From positions 1,364,001 through 1,428,000 of the forward strand of contig NZ_BOSG01000001.1 in NCBI RefSeq assembly GCF_018403225.1: a DNA stretch of 64,000 bases. The letters are read 5' to 3'. The notes beneath the pieces were generated by a model. That model was not told the DNA's origin and ran no database searches. It was given only the letters and a program-made list of their open reading frames with translations. The position numbers were made by a program, and so were the translations under genes. This DNA is from Paenibacillus sp. J23TS9. Lineage in GTDB: Bacteria > Bacillota > Bacilli > Paenibacillales > Paenibacillaceae. How positions within the stretch are numbered: position 1 is the stretch's first letter; the number at the start of each line of letters is the position of its first letter. Positions 24,660-32,915 of this stretch are shown here, one piece after another.

Positions 24660-24982
24660 GCGTAATTCAGATAACGTTATAAATACAAAGCTCATAAAAT
24701 TATCCAACTCAGAAAATATTCGAGAAACGATTGAAATATCCTGCCAGTTAGTTCAACGAGCTGCCGAAGAAGCACGGCTACTTTTTGAGAATGGCTTACT
24801 GCGCGGTGAGCTGCACCTTGCGATTAATCGTTAGATACAGATGCTGCCCCTTGACCGCCAAGTTATTTTTCAAAATTTACGCTTCCGAATCCATGAAACC
24901 GATGAATTCCCGGATCGGCTGTCGTCTATATAAACGAAGGCATAGATGAACACAAACTAATTGACGAAGAGGTGTTTTGCAA
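24660..24982. other. Intergenic stretch with core and motif remnants
   Basis: AGATAACG (24669-24676) lies just before the kinase gene. A diverged copy of the dispersed motif (CCAGTTAGTTCAACGA) is at 24744-24759. A short minus-strand frame ending REFIGFMDSEA (near 24886-24915) could be the tail of a lost gene. No complete gene. Confidence 0.35.
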
Positions 24983-25399
24983 ATGGCATTAACATCCGCA
25001 TTCACGAGCTTCAACCTGCCTGTAAAAAATGTAGAACAATCGAAAGCGTTCTTCACCGGACTCGGATTCGAGCTCAACCCGCAATTCCCCGAGAACGAGA
25101 ATTCGGCAGCCATCGTGATCGGCGACAACCTGCAGGTCATGTTGATCAATCAAGCATTTTTTACTACACTCACGGAGAGGGAAATCGTCGATACGAGCAA
25201 ATATGCACAGATGACGATCGCATTGGCCTTCGAGAGCCGGGAAAAGGTCGATGAAATCGTGAATACCGCGGTCTCCTTGGGCGGGAAATTGCACGCTGAA
25301 CCGGAAGATCATGGGTTTATGTACCATTGGGGCTTCGTGGACTTGGACGGCCATCTGTGGGCCATCAACTACATGGGCATGGAAGCGGCACAAGGTTAA
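24983..25399 (+). CDS. VOC (glyoxalase/dioxygenase fold) protein
   Basis: A 138-residue single-domain VOC protein of the YaeR/PhnB-like type: two beta-alpha-beta-beta-beta modules, the first TSFNLPVKNVEQSKAFFTGLGFELNPQF, the second TIALAFESREKVDEIVNTAVSLGGKLHAEPEDHGFMYHWGFVDLDGHLWAINYM. The metal ligands of true glyoxalases are only partly conserved. The ATG at 24983 has GAGGTG eight bases upstream. It converges on an SRPBCC gene and an ECF sigma gene; VOC, SRPBCC and this sigma type often occur together in Paenibacillus-like genomes, function unknown. Confidence 0.9.
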   Translation: MALTSAFTSFNLPVKNVEQSKAFFTGLGFELNPQFPENENSAAIVIGDNLQVMLINQAFFTTLTEREIVDTSKYAQMTIALAFESREKVDEIVNTAVSLGGKLHAEPEDHGFMYHWGFVDLDGHLWAINYMGMEAAQG

Positions 25400-25431
25400 G
25401 GAAGGCACGCTCGTACTAGGGTTCAAAAAGA

Positions 25432-25460
25432 AAGACGCCGGTCATCTTCCCCGGCGTCTT
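25432..25460. terminator. Shared terminator of convergent genes
   Basis: AAGACGCCGG, nine-base loop, CCGGCGTCTT, with an A-rich side at 25425-25433 and T-rich side beyond 25459. It lies between the VOC and SRPBCC stop codons. Confidence 0.88.
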
Positions 25461-25471
25461 CTTCGCGATGA

Positions 25472-25897
25472 TTAGTTTTGTTCGGTATAGGCTTTGAAAT
25501 GGTCCATGATCGCTTGCCAGCCTGCTTGCTGAAACTCCACAGGATTGGAGCTTTCCGCGTCGAACGTTTCAATGACCTTCGTCTCATTCCCTTGATCGAC
25601 GAAAGCAATATCCACTCTTCTTCCGTCTTCCATGGTGTAGCCGATTGCCTCATGCCGATTCACGACATCGTAGACACCGCCAAAATCAAAGCCCATGCTG
25701 CCATCCTTTGCTTCCATCCGTGTCAGAAACTTGCCGCCGACCCGCAGATCGTTTTCGGCTCTCGGCGCATGCCAGTCCTCGGACGCTTGATTCCACTTCA
25801 TGATGTGATCCGGCTCGGTCCAATAGCGCCATACCTTCTCGACAGGAGCCTCCATGACGGTTTGCACGGTTACTTTCTTCGGTTGACTCGTTTCCAT
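25472..25897 (-). CDS. SRPBCC (AHSA1-type) protein
   Basis: A 141-residue protein of the START/Bet v1-like fold. The N-terminal strand VTVQTVMEAPVEKVWRYWTEPDHIMKWNQAS and the C-terminal QQAGWQAIMDHFKAYTE are the family marks (activator of Hsp90 ATPase homolog 1-like, also called polyketide cyclase-like). These proteins bind hydrophobic ligands in a cavity; enzymatic activity is unproven for most. It follows the ECF sigma gene on the same strand by 76 bases and is likely co-regulated with it. Confidence 0.92.
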   Translation of the reverse strand: METSQPKKVTVQTVMEAPVEKVWRYWTEPDHIMKWNQASEDWHAPRAENDLRVGGKFLTRMEAKDGSMGFDFGGVYDVVNRHEAIGYTMEDGRRVDIAFVDQGNETKVIETFDAESSNPVEFQQAGWQAIMDHFKAYTEQN

Positions 25898-25973
25898 TTT
25901 AAATAGACACCTCTCTCATGATATTGGTCATTTGGTACTTCTCAATGATATAGACGTAAGCCAATGACGAAAT

Positions 25974-26930
25974 TCATTGGTCAATTCGCTCAGGCAGTCC
26001 AAATCGCGAAAATAATGGCGTATGAATGAAGTTTTGAACGTGCAGGATTTGATTCTCTTTGGTTTCGATGACGTGGATGCCCCAGGGTACCAGGCCAGAG
26101 CCCTCTTTGTCCGGCAAATACTGGGCCAACGCCGGATAACCGCCATTCACCGTAATGGGCACAAATCTCGAACCTTCACAATGCCAGCGAGTAAGCGAAT
26201 AGAAGGCGGACAAATCTTCCTTGCCGCGGATCCACATCTCGAAGGGCGGCATCGACATGCAGCCTTCCTCGTGGAACAACGCGACGAGCGCAGCAATATC
26301 GAATTGTTCGAAAGCCTCCACATATCGGGACAGCAGCTGCTGCTCCGGTTGAACGTCCATGCTGCTGAGCTCATCTGAGCGAAGCTGCGCCCGGTCCATC
26401 GTCTCTCGGGCTCTTTGCAAGGCGCTATTCACCGCTGCCGGCGACATCGCCAACGATTCCGCAATCTGCTTGGAGGACCATTCAAATACATCCTTCAAAA
26501 TGAGTACCGCGCGCTGCCGCGGAGGCAAGGTCTGCAGGAGAGCGATGAAGCACAGTTGAAGGGTATCTCTACGGACAAGCCGATCCTCCGGATTGCCCCC
26601 AAAGTCAGGAGACGGCCAGATCCAGGCAGAGTCCGGCAGCGTGTCGCGCGGCTCGACGATGGCGACGGCCGGGTCGAACAGGTCAACGGGAAGCGCGCGG
26701 CGTTTGGATTGTCTCAGTTTGTCCAAGCACAGGTTGGAGGCAATCCGATAGACCCAAGTTTTGAACGAGGAATCCTGTCTGAACGTGCTCCAGCTCTGCC
26801 AGACCCGAATACTCGTCTCCTGAACGGCATCGTCCGCATCGTCCATGGAGCCTAGCATTCGGTAACAGAACGAGGTTAAGCCCGGCTTCAAGCTTGCAAA
26901 TAATGGTTCGTCAAATGCGGTCTCGTTCAT
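25974..26930 (-). CDS. ECF sigma factor with C-terminal SnoaL-like domain
   Basis: A 318-residue sigma-70 family protein. Region 2 spans about residues 10-80 (SFCYRMLGSMDDADDAVQETSIRVWQSW), region 4 about 128-180 (LPPRQRAVLILKDVFEWSSKQIAESLAMSPAAVNSALQRARETM). The last 120 residues form an NTF2/SnoaL-like domain (PEQQLLSRYVEAFEQFDIAALVALFHEEG ... HVQNFIHTP), as in the SigJ/ECF41-like and SigX5 groups, in which this domain modulates activity in place of an anti-sigma factor. No anti-sigma gene is visible nearby. It heads a unit with the SRPBCC gene. Target genes are unknown. Confidence 0.93.
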   Translation of the reverse strand: MNETAFDEPLFASLKPGLTSFCYRMLGSMDDADDAVQETSIRVWQSWSTFRQDSSFKTWVYRIASNLCLDKLRQSKRRALPVDLFDPAVAIVEPRDTLPDSAWIWPSPDFGGNPEDRLVRRDTLQLCFIALLQTLPPRQRAVLILKDVFEWSSKQIAESLAMSPAAVNSALQRARETMDRAQLRSDELSSMDVQPEQQLLSRYVEAFEQFDIAALVALFHEEGCMSMPPFEMWIRGKEDLSAFYSLTRWHCEGSRFVPITVNGGYPALAQYLPDKEGSGLVPWGIHVIETKENQILHVQNFIHTPLFSRFGLPERIDQ

Positions 26931-27031
26931 CGCAGCCTCCCTTAACGATCTCCCCGAAGGGCGGTTACTTCATTTTCTTCTATAAGGTTCTTAGTTTCTA
27001 CAAAATGGTCTATTTTTCCTCCTAAAGGTTC
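26931..27031. other. Intergenic stretch upstream of the sigma gene
   Basis: Holds the presumed promoter of the sigma/SRPBCC unit; no convincing -35/-10 pair was identified. Confidence 0.35.
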
Positions 27032-27253
27032 TTAAAGAATAATAATTTTCATCCCACCCTTGATAACTCCATAGCCGACAGCAATTCCGGCACCAACTGC
27101 AAAGGTAATCCCAAGGGCTACTTCCCCAACTCCTGGAATCAAGTAAATTCCTGCTGCTGCCCAAGCAAAGTTACCATCTGGGTCAACATTATTTAAGGGG
27201 TCATTATTACCATAAACGTATAGATTCGCATCTATAGGTTCAACGGAGTCCCC
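27032..27253 (-). pseudogene. Orphan C-terminal piece of an RHS/WapA-type protein
   Basis: A minus-strand frame with no start reads DANLYVYGNNDPLNNVDPDGN, the conserved close of the RHS-repeat-associated core, followed by FAWAAAGIYLIPGVGEVALGITFAVGAGIAVGYG and a stop at 27032. The glycine-rich tail is the kind of membrane-inserting leader that precedes variable toxin domains. Everything upstream of the core end is missing and the toxin domain itself is absent. This is a displaced tail, as often left behind by recombination at RHS loci. Confidence 0.75.
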
Positions 27254-27355
27254 CTAAGAAACTTCTCGACAGCAGCCGCATCTCCCAAGCTCACTTACAT
27301 CAATCAGTTCGGCGTTTATTGATTTATTTTCCACAATGGTCAAGCTTATCTCCAT
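27254..27355 (-). CDS. 33-residue Cys-rich microprotein candidate
   Basis: ATG at 27355 (or the adjacent ATG at 27358) opens a 33-codon frame ending GRCGCCREVS with stop at 27254. The first 25 residues alternate hydrophobic and charged positions. No ribosome binding site is convincing. It could be a small peptide gene, or the N-terminal stub of a gene cut by the RHS fragment next to it. A terminator hairpin lies upstream at 27392, so it would need its own promoter. Confidence 0.25.
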   Translation of the reverse strand: MEISLTIVENKSINAELIDVSELGRCGCCREVS

Positions 27356-27391
27356 CATTACTCTATGGCAAGCAACCCGGAGCAAAATCAG

Positions 27392-27430
27392 AAAAGGCGA
27401 CTCAGGGATAATTCCCTAATGCCGCCTTTT
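27392..27430. terminator. Bidirectional hairpin terminator
   Basis: AAAAGGCG ... CGCCTTTT outer stem with an inner AGGGA/TCCCT stem. It lies 100 bases beyond the stop of the SLH gene on the minus strand. Confidence 0.75.
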
Positions 27431-27530
27431 ATTCATTTCTATACATTAACTAAGGGCAGCTGTCTACGGTGTGCACCAATTCACTTGATGAAACAGCTCC
27501 TCTGATTACTAGTTCATCGGTTCGATGTTT

Positions 27531-28904
27531 TTAAAAAGCGAATGTTGGATTGAAATTACCTTCATAAGGCTCATGTTCAACGAATACGGTTATATCTTTT
27601 CCGTCTTTGTCTTTCCCCGTTCTTTTATAAGTAAATTTATTATGATTAAGCTCTGTAAGTTCAACCGCGATACCATACTTGTTTTTTCCAATGGAAACAT
27701 GGGCTCTTATTTTATTTTCATGTACAATATCGAAATAACCATAATCTCCACGGCTTTCGCCTGTTTTAACATTGAAAAACTCATATTTATTAGACTTGTC
27801 GTCAAATTTTGCCAGACTTATAAAATTGGAATTATACTCTGTTACATCATTGCCATTCTCATCCAATACTTTTGTTCCATGCCAAAGGGTACTGCCTAAA
27901 ATTTGATCTCCATCTACGGTTTTATTAATATCTCCTGTAGTAGCATTCAACGGCTTGTCCGAATCAGTAAAAGCAAGCTTTTTTCCTTGATATGGAACAT
28001 GCTCGACAAATACCTCTACATCGTTGCCCTGAGCATCTTTCCCCATTCTTTTATATGTGAAAACATTTTTATTTAGTTTTGTCATGTCAACAACTGCTTG
28101 ATAATTCATTGATTCTGAAATTAATATCCTCTTTTCCCCGTCATTCGTAATAAAGAATGTCCCTCTATCGCCACGACTTTCACCTGTTTTAGCATCGAAA
28201 AATTCATATCTTCCTGACTTTACATCATATTTCGCCAGACCAATGAAGTTTGCATTTTCATTTGTCAAGTCGTTGTTATCTTTGTCGTATACTCTTGTAC
28301 CTTGCCAATCTGTGCTGCTAAGAATGTCAGCCATTTCCTGACCTTTTATGATCCTAGCATTTGGTGAAAGAATCGCTTTATATGCCGTGTTCAGCAGATA
28401 TGCCACTTGACCGCGTGTTGCTTTGCCTCCTTCGACATAAAAGTGTTCCGCCCAGGAATTCACCGATTTCACGTCGAGATGGAGCGCTTTGGCTGCGATT
28501 TGTACCAGCTCGGCATCCGACACCGTGCCACGCGGATCAAAGCGCCCGTCTTTTGCCTGCATAATATCTTGTCCTACCACCTCGGCGGCGTATTGATAAT
28601 ACCATGCCTGCGGATGAATATCGGTGAAGCTTGCCGTCGTTTGGGCTTTGCCCTGTAGGTTGAAGGTCGTGATGATCATTTTTGCCAATTCAGCACGGGT
28701 AATCTGATTTTGAACGGCCATCGAGCCGTCTTCATAACCTTGCATGACATGAAGCTGAGTGAGCGAGCTTATCGCCTGCTGGATCTCTTCTGCAGAAAGC
28801 TTTACGGAAGCAGCCTCCGCATGCAGCGCATTAAATGGAAGGGCCGTTGCTCCCAGCGCCGCCGCAAGCATGAATGCTGCCAATTTCGTAGAATATTTAT
28901 TCAT
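27531..28904 (-). CDS. SLH-domain surface protein with two DUF4822 domains
   Basis: A 457-residue exported protein. Residues 1-34 are a signal peptide ending near LHAEAAS. Residues about 40-185 contain S-layer homology motifs (ITRAELAKMIITTFNL, ASFTDIHPQAWYYQYAAEVV, FDPRGTVSDAELVQIAAKAL), which bind pyruvylated cell wall polymers. The C-terminal half is two DUF4822 domains (about 197-320 and 340-455) that repeat WQGTRVYDKDNNDLT...FFDAKTGESRGDRG...YKRMGKDAQGNDVEVFVEHVPY. DUF4822 is uncharacterised. AGGAGG lies nine bases before the ATG at 28904. The neighbouring two-component system and Pho-box-like repeats suggest regulation. Confidence 0.9.
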   Translation of the reverse strand: MNKYSTKLAAFMLAAALGATALPFNALHAEAASVKLSAEEIQQAISSLTQLHVMQGYEDGSMAVQNQITRAELAKMIITTFNLQGKAQTTASFTDIHPQAWYYQYAAEVVGQDIMQAKDGRFDPRGTVSDAELVQIAAKALHLDVKSVNSWAEHFYVEGGKATRGQVAYLLNTAYKAILSPNARIIKGQEMADILSSTDWQGTRVYDKDNNDLTNENANFIGLAKYDVKSGRYEFFDAKTGESRGDRGTFFITNDGEKRILISESMNYQAVVDMTKLNKNVFTYKRMGKDAQGNDVEVFVEHVPYQGKKLAFTDSDKPLNATTGDINKTVDGDQILGSTLWHGTKVLDENGNDVTEYNSNFISLAKFDDKSNKYEFFNVKTGESRGDYGYFDIVHENKIRAHVSIGKNKYGIAVELTELNHNKFTYKRTGKDKDGKDITVFVEHEPYEGNFNPTFAF

Positions 28905-28997
28905 AGGTGTCATCCTCCTTAATGATCAACGAGCAAGTTCGTTGTTTGTCATAACTCTATAATAAAGGAGACTCCTAAACTCCCAAGAAACAAGGGA

Positions 28998-29036
28998 TTA
29001 ACAGTTTCTAAAAATTATATTAACAGTTTCTAAAAA
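28998..29036 (+). promoter_or_regulatory. Four 11-bp-spaced direct repeats, Pho-box-like
   Basis: TTAACA (28998), TAAAAA (29009), TTAACA (29020), TAAAAA (29031), each separated by 5 bases (GTTTC or TTATA). Hexamers of TTAACA type every 11 bp are the known PhoP-type and OmpR-family binding pattern. The site is about 95 bases upstream of the SLH gene start and just past the response regulator stop. Confidence 0.55.
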
Positions 29037-29038
29037 TA

Positions 29039-29734
29039 TCAGACGGTGAATCGGTAGCCTGCGCCCCAGACTGTCTCGATGTACTGCGGATTGGAGGGAT
29101 CAATTTCGATTTTTTCCCGCAGTTTGCGGACATGAACGGTGACCGTCGCGATATCTCCGTTCGAATCCATGCCCCAGATCCGCTCGAAAAGTTCGTTTTT
29201 GCTGAAGACGCGGTTCGGATGGCTTGCTAAAAATTTCAGCAGATTGAATTCTCGGGTCGTAAATATCACCTCTTGATTGCGTACATGCACCCTGCGGGCA
29301 GATTGATCAATGACCAGGCCGCGGATCTGGATCTCGGATTTCTGTACATGCTGCTGCCTTGCCAAAAGCCGTTCGTATCGCGTCAGATGAGCTTTGGCCC
29401 GGGCAACCAGTTCGCTGGGACTAAAGGGCTTCGTAATGTAATCGTCAGCGCCAAGATTAAATGCACGAATTTTATCGATTTCTTCTTTTTTTGCCGAAAC
29501 GATCAGAATCGGAACTTCCTTGGCCTGTCTGATTTGGCTGCATAAGTCAAAGCCGTTCATGCCGGGAAGCTGCAGATCGATGATCACAAGATCGTAGTCG
29601 CTGTGAAGAGCAAGATCCAACCCTTCAGTTCCTGAATGGCATAAATCAACAATAAAACTGTTCAGTTCAAAATAATCCCGCTCCAGCTGGGCAATTGTCG
29701 TTTCGTCTTCAATGATGAGAATGCGCGCCGTCAT
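29039..29734 (-). CDS. OmpR/PhoB-type response regulator
   Basis: A 231-residue regulator. The receiver domain has the acidic pair ED near residues 9-10, phosphoacceptor Asp53 (VIIDLQLPGMNGFD), Thr/Ser in PILIVSAKK and the conserved Lys after it. The C-terminal winged helix (about 130-231) contains FTTREFNLLKFLASHPNRVFSKNELFERIWG and TVTVHVRKLREKIE, the DNA-binding recognition region. It follows its kinase gene by 16 bases. The stop codon is only three bases from a candidate OmpR-type binding site that precedes the SLH gene. Confidence 0.94.
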   Translation of the reverse strand: MTARILIIEDETTIAQLERDYFELNSFIVDLCHSGTEGLDLALHSDYDLVIIDLQLPGMNGFDLCSQIRQAKEVPILIVSAKKEEIDKIRAFNLGADDYITKPFSPSELVARAKAHLTRYERLLARQQHVQKSEIQIRGLVIDQSARRVHVRNQEVIFTTREFNLLKFLASHPNRVFSKNELFERIWGMDSNGDIATVTVHVRKLREKIEIDPSNPQYIETVWGAGYRFTV

Positions 29735-29750
29735 GCTTATTAAGCCTCCT

Positions 29751-31214
29751 TTATAGGTTTGTTGTTCGTTTCAGGGTAAAAAATAGGCTTGTACCTGCTC
29801 CCGGTTCACTTTCCGCCCAAATACGACCGCCATGTTCTGCGATGATCTGACTGGCGATCGCGAGTCCCAGTCCGCTCCCGCCCGTCGCTGAATTGCGAGA
29901 CCGTTCTGCACGGTATAAACGTTCGAAAATATGCGGCATATCCTCACGTGAGATCCCCATCCCATTGTCCTTGATTTCGACTGTGACCCATGTTGCGGAA
30001 GTTTGTACGGAGACATGAATGAATTTGTGCTGTTTATCCATAAAATTTTGGGCATTTTCAATGATATTGAGTACGGTACGTTTTAATTTTTCCAGATCAG
30101 CAATAACCTGGATGCTTTGATGAGGGCGTTTGTCCCACTTTAGCTCAATAGCCTTTTCCTCCATGACATAGTGCAATTCGTCAATGCAATCGTCCAGGAA
30201 ATTAACAATATCGACATGCTCAAACATAAACGGAACCTGTCTTAGATCAAGTTTCGAATAAAGGAACAGCTCGTCAACGAGTTTATCCAAATCGACGGCT
30301 TTGGAATAAATAATGTTTACATACTTGTCCATCTTCTCCGGCGTGTCTGCGACCCCATCACGTATGCCTTCAATGTAACCTTTGATGTTCGTGATTGGCG
30401 TTCGCAAATCATGTGAGATGTTCGAAATCAATTCCTTCCGATTCTCTTCATCCTGCAGTCTGAGTTGGACAGACTCCTGAAGCCTTTGCCGCATATTCTC
30501 GAATGCCTCGTTCAGTTGACCGATTTCGTCCTTGGAATCCAGATCTAGCGAGAACTGAAGGTTGCCCTCCTGAATATGCTCAGCTGAGTTTCGCAGCAAA
30601 TGAAGCGGTTTAACGACACTCCTGGTGATCCAACGGTATAAAAGCACATTCGCAATGACGATTAGACCGATGAGAACAAGAATAATAATCGGAAACAGTC
30701 TGCGCGTTACTTCGCCAAATGGACTTCGCTCACGAATGACAAAGACGCTCCCTTTCTTGCCATCGGAATACAGAAAATCGAACTTGGCATACGCATAAAA
30801 CCTCTCCCCGATATTAAACGTGCTGCGGATCTGATTATTGTTCAAATCATAAAGAGGCAGATGTTGCCTGAGTTCAGGCTGGTTAAATGTATGCGACTCG
30901 AATACCTGGGAGTCTTCACGACGCACATATAGACCTGCACGGACCGTTTTAAGCTTGAAGTCATAGTCCTGCAAAAGTTGGTTATTCTGAAGCTGATCCG
31001 GCTCGTTTTTTGCAAGATATTTAAGTTCCAGAAATATGGACTCTTCCTGCTCGGTCAACGGGTTGAGCTGATAATGGACATTATAGAAATCCCGAAAGCT
31101 GTGAATATCGCCCGTAGCCGCGATGGTGAACAGGCTGGCGGTCAGTATAAATACGAGCAAGCTGATGACCAGCATCCCCGTATAAGACAGTAATAATTTA
31201 ATCCGTATAGACAC
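29751..31214 (-). CDS. Membrane sensor histidine kinase
   Basis: From the GTG at 31214 (GGGTGGAG six bases upstream) the kinase has 487 residues. Two membrane helices (about residues 5-34 and 172-194) flank an extracytoplasmic domain of about 135 residues. A HAMP domain follows (about 195-248), then HisKA with the phosphorylated His in NISHDLRTPITNIKGY (about residue 268), N-box NIIENAQNF, G1 box KDNGMGIS and GSGLGLAI. Partner of the response regulator at 29039. An upstream GTG at 31226 would add four residues. The signal is unknown. Confidence 0.93.
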   Translation of the reverse strand: MSIRIKLLLSYTGMLVISLLVFILTASLFTIAATGDIHSFRDFYNVHYQLNPLTEQEESIFLELKYLAKNEPDQLQNNQLLQDYDFKLKTVRAGLYVRREDSQVFESHTFNQPELRQHLPLYDLNNNQIRSTFNIGERFYAYAKFDFLYSDGKKGSVFVIRERSPFGEVTRRLFPIIILVLIGLIVIANVLLYRWITRSVVKPLHLLRNSAEHIQEGNLQFSLDLDSKDEIGQLNEAFENMRQRLQESVQLRLQDEENRKELISNISHDLRTPITNIKGYIEGIRDGVADTPEKMDKYVNIIYSKAVDLDKLVDELFLYSKLDLRQVPFMFEHVDIVNFLDDCIDELHYVMEEKAIELKWDKRPHQSIQVIADLEKLKRTVLNIIENAQNFMDKQHKFIHVSVQTSATWVTVEIKDNGMGISREDMPHIFERLYRAERSRNSATGGSGLGLAIASQIIAEHGGRIWAESEPGAGTSLFFTLKRTTNL

Positions 31215-31215
31215 C

Positions 31216-31365
31216 TTATACTCCACCCCTGAGTTTGAAAATAGGTTTGAATTCGTTCCATGTTTTGGTGGCTTGGCTCAAATATCGGTCCGAGCGGTAG
31301 ATGATCTCCAGGCTGCGGTTTAGCGGGTCGCTGTTGATTCTTAAGCTATAGAGGGGAGCTCCTCC
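31216..31365 (-). pseudogene. Possible C-terminal scrap of a LysR regulator
   Basis: The last 50 residues of a 99-codon frame read LRINSDPLNRSLEIIYRSDRYLSQATKTWNEF, which resembles the end of LysR substrate-binding domains (IGLIYRKDRYLSPAA...F). The first half of the frame is unlike LysR and no helix-turn-helix is present. It ends where the kinase gene begins. Assignment rests on one short stretch. Confidence 0.4.
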
Positions 31366-31515
31366 CCCCTCCCAAACGTTCAGTTTCGAGAAATTTGATA
31401 TATGGAAAAGGTGGGTGATGGATGCATTACGGAGTATGCAGGTAATCGGGGTTTTCGTTTTAATTTGCACTTGAAGCTTTATTACAAGTAACAAAAGAGG
31501 AATCACAAGGGACAT

Positions 31516-31791
31516 TTATAACACCGACTTCGTCTTCTTCCAACGGCCCGCACTTTGCTTTATTCGATTTATTCCAATGATGTTCACATCAAAACCATGC
31601 GTCTCGAAAATCTCTTTCGGTGTTTTCCCCATCATATATTGATCGATAAACAGTCGTTTGAACTCATCTGAATACGTGATTGATTTTTCGCTAATTCGAA
31701 CAACGTATCTATTCTTTGAAAGTTTTTCACACTCTTCTTTGCTAATTAGCTTTTCGGTCACGCCTGCTGATTCCTCCATTTCTAAATACAA
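31516..31791 (-). pseudogene. IS3-family OrfA N-terminal remnant
   Basis: The 91-codon frame contains YVVRISEKSITYSDEFKRLFIDQYMMGKTPKEIFETHGFDVNIIGINRIKQSAGRWKKT, the helix-turn-helix start of OrfA proteins common in Paenibacillus IS3-type elements (SYTxEFKxxF...P..IF...GFD...G..R...S..RW). It stops soon after; the rest of OrfA, OrfB with the DDE domain and the terminal repeats are absent. Confidence 0.65.
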
Positions 31792-32122
31792 TTTACATAT
31801 AAAAAGAGTGCCCGCGGCAGCTTCTCAACTTGTTTCCCCTTTGATAGCTCGATTTCCCTACTATCGATTCGGTATTGATATACTATCATGAATTATTACT
31901 ATCAGGAAAATATATAAACAATAAGTTATACTAAGGATTTTCATATATAAAAATATCCAAATATTTGAAAGCCAATACATCAACCTCTTTCTTATCTAAT
32001 ATTAAATTTTATTGTTAAATTATGAAAAGGGCAGAAATTAATTAATCTGCCCTTTTCAATGAATTTAGGAGATGGAGCTTTAATCAAATGCGTGAGTTTT
32101 TTATATTGAAAATAACCCGCCC
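31792..32122. other. AT-rich non-coding stretch
   Basis: No gene. It contains a terminator-like hairpin at 32025-32056 and otherwise AT-rich sequence. Confidence 0.45.
32025..32056. terminator. Bidirectional hairpin terminator
   Basis: AAAAGGGCAGA, 10-base loop, TCTGCCCTTTT. A perfect 11-bp stem with A4/T4 flanks. Confidence 0.82.
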
Positions 32123-32206
32123 GTCCGGTTGAATTCACATCCGCCCTCTTCTACCTCCGACCGGACCTAGGGGCGAATGCGAAGCATGTGAATACGTTGA
32201 TATCCT
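32123..32206. repeat. Palindromic repeat B1 (copy of A1 at 9063)
   Basis: Nearly identical to 9063-9145: GTCCGGTTGAATTCACATCC, CGACCGGAC, GGCGAATGCGAAGC and GTGAATACGTTGATATCC in the same order. It directly follows the 3' end of the intact HAD gene on the minus strand. Confidence 0.8.
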
Positions 32207-32210
32207 AGTA

Positions 32211-32915
32211 TTATCCTTCTAGGATATCTTTAACTTCTTTTAATTCTCTTATTTCATATTTTGGTGTAATTCCATGTTTATTGGGTTTTCTCCCTGGATT
32301 AAACCAACAAGTATCGATTCCATAGTTTATACCACCTTGAATATCAGAGGTTAAAGAATCACCTACAATAATGACTCTTTCTTTATTCCAAACATTTATT
32401 TTTCTAAATGCATAATCAAAGATTCCTGTATGAGGCTTTTGATATCCAGCATCTTCAGAGGTTACGATTACTTCAAATGTATTACTTAGTTCTGATTGAT
32501 TTATTCTCTTAATCTGTACTTCATTAATTCCATTCGTTATTATCACGATTCTATATCCATTATTTGAAAGATACCTGAATAAATCAATTGCCCCATCAAT
32601 TAAAAGAGATCCTTCAATCAAATGCTTAGTATATTGTTCGCTAAAATGGTTTGGATCTATCTGTAATTCATATTTTGATATAAGTCTTACAAATCTCTCT
32701 GTTCTTAACTGTTTAAGTTCTAGTTTAAGTTTGTCATTTACGTATTCATTCCATAGATCATGATTAATCTTTCTAAAACTTTCAATATAAGAAGAATTAA
32801 TATTAATTCCATGATCTTTAAATACATTTGTTAATGCATATTTCTCAGAATGATTGTGATCAATTAATGTATCATCCACATCGAATAATACTACATCATA
32901 TCGCAGAAAACACAC
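32211..32915 (-). CDS. HAD hydrolase, YjjG/YfnB-like
   Basis: A 234-residue HAD phosphatase. Motif I is VVLFDVDDTLIDHN with the nucleophile and acid/base Asp, motif II is IVIITNG, motif III Lys is in AGYQKPHTGIFDYAF and motif IV is VIIVGDSLTSDIQGG. The layout fits YjjG/YfnB-type 5'-nucleotidases. The start is uncertain: the deletion in front of the gene fused it to a NUDIX remnant. A GTG at 32915 is listed; a CTG at 32906 sits eight bases after GGAGG and may be the true original start (homologs begin MxRYDVVLFDVDD). The first codons overlap the NUDIX remnant. Confidence 0.88.
   Translation of the reverse strand: MCFLRYDVVLFDVDDTLIDHNHSEKYALTNVFKDHGININSSYIESFRKINHDLWNEYVNDKLKLELKQLRTERFVRLISKYELQIDPNHFSEQYTKHLIEGSLLIDGAIDLFRYLSNNGYRIVIITNGINEVQIKRINQSELSNTFEVIVTSEDAGYQKPHTGIFDYAFRKINVWNKERVIIVGDSLTSDIQGGINYGIDTCWFNPGRKPNKHGITPKYEIRELKEVKDILEG

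Noticed and set aside
25478..25906. A 142-codon plus-strand frame opposite the SRPBCC gene
   Set aside because: It lies wholly antisense to a well-supported family member and has no ribosome binding site or family resemblance.
26415..26855. A 146-codon plus-strand frame opposite the ECF sigma gene
   Set aside because: The sigma factor has clear conserved regions on the other strand; the antisense frame results from codon composition.
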